This document shows, piece after piece, positions 7,701-8,169 of a stretch of DNA of 8,169 bases. Where the stretch lies: contig JBPCVY010000060.1 of the NCBI GenBank assembly GCA_051010055.1, positions 1 to 8,169 of the forward strand, read 5' to 3'. Within the stretch, counting starts at the first letter, position 1, and the number at the start of each line of letters is the position of its first letter. Position numbers and translations under genes: made by a program. The DNA comes from CAJQND01 sp051010055. Lineage in GTDB: Bacteria > Pseudomonadota > Alphaproteobacteria > Rhizobiales > CAJQND01. A model generated the notes under the pieces. The model was not told the origin of the DNA. It was given only the letters and a program-made list of their open reading frames with translations, and ran no database searches.

Positions 7701-7729
7701 CATGACATCGGGTGAAAGAGTCGCTATGG
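7701..7729 (+). promoter_or_regulatory. Sigma-70 promoter of the small RNA
   Basis: CATGAC (7701-7706), a 17-bp spacer and CTATGG (7724-7729) match nine of twelve positions of the rhizobial consensus CTTGAC-N17-CTATAT with exact spacing. It points rightwards into a stretch without a protein gene that ends in a strong terminator. Expected transcription start is near 7736. It is divergent from proS. Confidence 0.55.
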
Positions 7730-7735
7730 TCCCGG

Positions 7736-7950
7736 CCATAATAAGAAGAAGACGCGTGGTTTGAGACAGAAAAACGCAAAGGTCGAACGGCCAAAAATGC
7801 AAATGTCTCCGGCCCAAGTCCAGGGAGGAATGGCTTCGGGCGCGGCCTGATCAGGATCGGGAAATACGCAGCCCCCTTGCAGTATCTGCAAGGTGTTGCA
7901 TGCCTAAAACTTTAAAAAGCAAAGCCTTTTCGGGCTTTGCTTTTTATTTT
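7736..7950 (+). ncRNA. Trans-encoded small RNA, probable alpha-r9 (Smr9C-like) family member
   Basis: A free-standing + strand unit lies between divergent proS and the convergent DUF1467 gene: promoter (7701-7729), structured body and Rho-independent terminator. The structures seen are a GGUC/GGCC mini-hairpin (7781-7792); a possible closing helix AUGCAA (7797-7802) with UUGCAU (7896-7901); a long hairpin in which CCGGCCCAAGUC (7809-7820) pairs with GGCUU-C-GGGC-G-CGG (7832-7845) around loop CAGGGAGGAAU; the palindrome CCUGAUCAGG (7846-7855); and a perfect 8-bp hairpin CCUUGCAG/CUGCAAGG (7875-7893). There is no credible protein gene in it. From memory, the Sinorhizobium meliloti sRNA Smr9C (alpha-r9 family, about 150 nt) is encoded between a hypothetical gene and proS, the same position. 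If this homologue has that length, its 5' end would be near 7795 rather than 7736. The family name is an inference from position; the existence of an RNA gene is better supported. Confidence 0.65.
7914..7950. terminator. Strong intrinsic terminator between the small RNA and DUF1467 gene
   Basis: A perfect 13-bp stem, AAAAAGCAAAGCC (7914-7926) with GGCTTTGCTTTTT (7933-7945), encloses a 6-nt loop. On the + strand the stem ends in TTTTT followed by ATTTT, a good U-tract for the small RNA. On the - strand the U-tract is TTTTT followed by AAAGTTTT, so it can also stop the DUF1467 transcript that ends at 7970. Confidence 0.88.
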
Positions 7951-7969
7951 GCCTAGCCTTGCTCCTCCG

Positions 7970-8169
7970 TTACTTCCCGCCAGGGAGGAACGAGAAAGTA
8001 TCCAGCGTGATCAGATTGTTGACGCGCACGTAATAAAATATCGCAAAAATGACCGCGGCAATTGCAGTTGTTGCAGCGAACTTCAAAACCAATCGCGGCG
8101 CTGCCGGTGCGCTGGGGGCGTGACCGGTTTCCACTTCCTCACCTTCTTCGTGGGGAGAGCGCGCTCCCC
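7970..8169 (-). CDS. DUF1467 family membrane protein, C-terminal part (runs off the window)
   Basis: Partial gene: 65 complete codons up to the TAA at 7972-7970, with the N-terminus beyond 8169. The visible sequence starts GARSPHEEGEEVETGHAPSAPAAP (acidic, then Pro/Ala-rich linker), continues RLVLKFAATTAIAAVIFAIFYYVRVNN, which is a transmembrane helix with a flanking lysine, and ends LITLDTFSFLPGGK. This matches what I recall of the small two-helix DUF1467 proteins of alphaproteobacteria, in which a first helix ending in P-F-G-V-R is followed by an EEGE-containing loop and a second helix. Function is unknown. It usually stands upstream of proS, as here, although the small RNA separates them and proS has its own leader. 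The gene is on the same strand as proS, but the terminator at 7914-7945 lies between them, so the two are probably not co-transcribed. Confidence 0.82.
   Translation of the reverse strand, partial: GARSPHEEGEEVETGHAPSAPAAPRLVLKFAATTAIAAVIFAIFYYVRVNNLITLDTFSFLPGGK

Noticed and set aside
7681..7705. TTGATT at 7681-7686 as the -35 of the small RNA promoter
   Set aside because: No acceptable -10 lies 16-18 bp downstream, whereas CATGAC-N17-CTATGG fits well.
7526..7708. A 61-residue N-terminal extension of ProS, open to 7708
   Set aside because: The extra residues resemble no ProS and run through the probable leader hairpin and promoter; the known family N-terminus MRLS begins at 7525.
7736..7950. 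6S RNA, SRP RNA or tmRNA as the identity of the small RNA
   Set aside because: The ends do not form the long 6S rod, the SRP GGAA/AGCA loop core is absent, and there is no tRNA-like domain.

Overview
The window looks like chromosomal housekeeping sequence from an alphaproteobacterium, most likely of the order Hyphomicrobiales (Rhizobiales). The reasons are the short, editing-domain-free type of prolyl-tRNA synthetase, a single LolC/E-type permease beside lolD, the order DUF1467 - proS - lolC - lolD, an OmlA-like BamE lipoprotein facing a K+-independent H+-pyrophosphatase, and a promoter matching the rhizobial sigma-70 consensus CTTGAC-N17-CTATAT. No transposase, integrase, phage gene, CRISPR array, tRNA or rRNA was seen.

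Layout from left to right. A short outer-membrane lipoprotein gene of the BamE/SmpA/OmlA family (18-524, +) converges on hppA (603-2729, -), and the two share a strong bidirectional terminator. About 200 bp upstream of hppA lies a major facilitator superfamily transporter (2933-4153, -). Upstream of that is lolD (4253-4933, -), which overlaps lolC/E (4926-6188, -) by 8 bp, and 11 bp further is proS (6200-7525, -). These three probably form one operon, proS-lolC-lolD. A gap of 444 bp without protein genes (7526-7969) follows. It holds the proS leader and promoter region and, divergently on the + strand, a convincing small RNA gene with promoter, several hairpins and a 13-bp-stem terminator. The window ends inside a DUF1467 membrane-protein gene (7970-8169, -), which converges on the small RNA.

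Functionally, LolCD extracts lipoproteins from the inner membrane for delivery to the outer membrane, and BamE is itself such a lipoprotein, so two neighbouring blocks serve outer-membrane assembly. HppA couples pyrophosphate hydrolysis to proton pumping. ProS charges tRNA-Pro. The MFS protein has no identifiable substrate.

Most of the window is ordinary. The part most worth attention is the proS upstream gap: the small RNA sits where I recall the rhizobial alpha-r9 (Smr9C) family being encoded, and the proS leader contains a hairpin whose 3' arm could alternatively pair with the weak ribosome-binding region.
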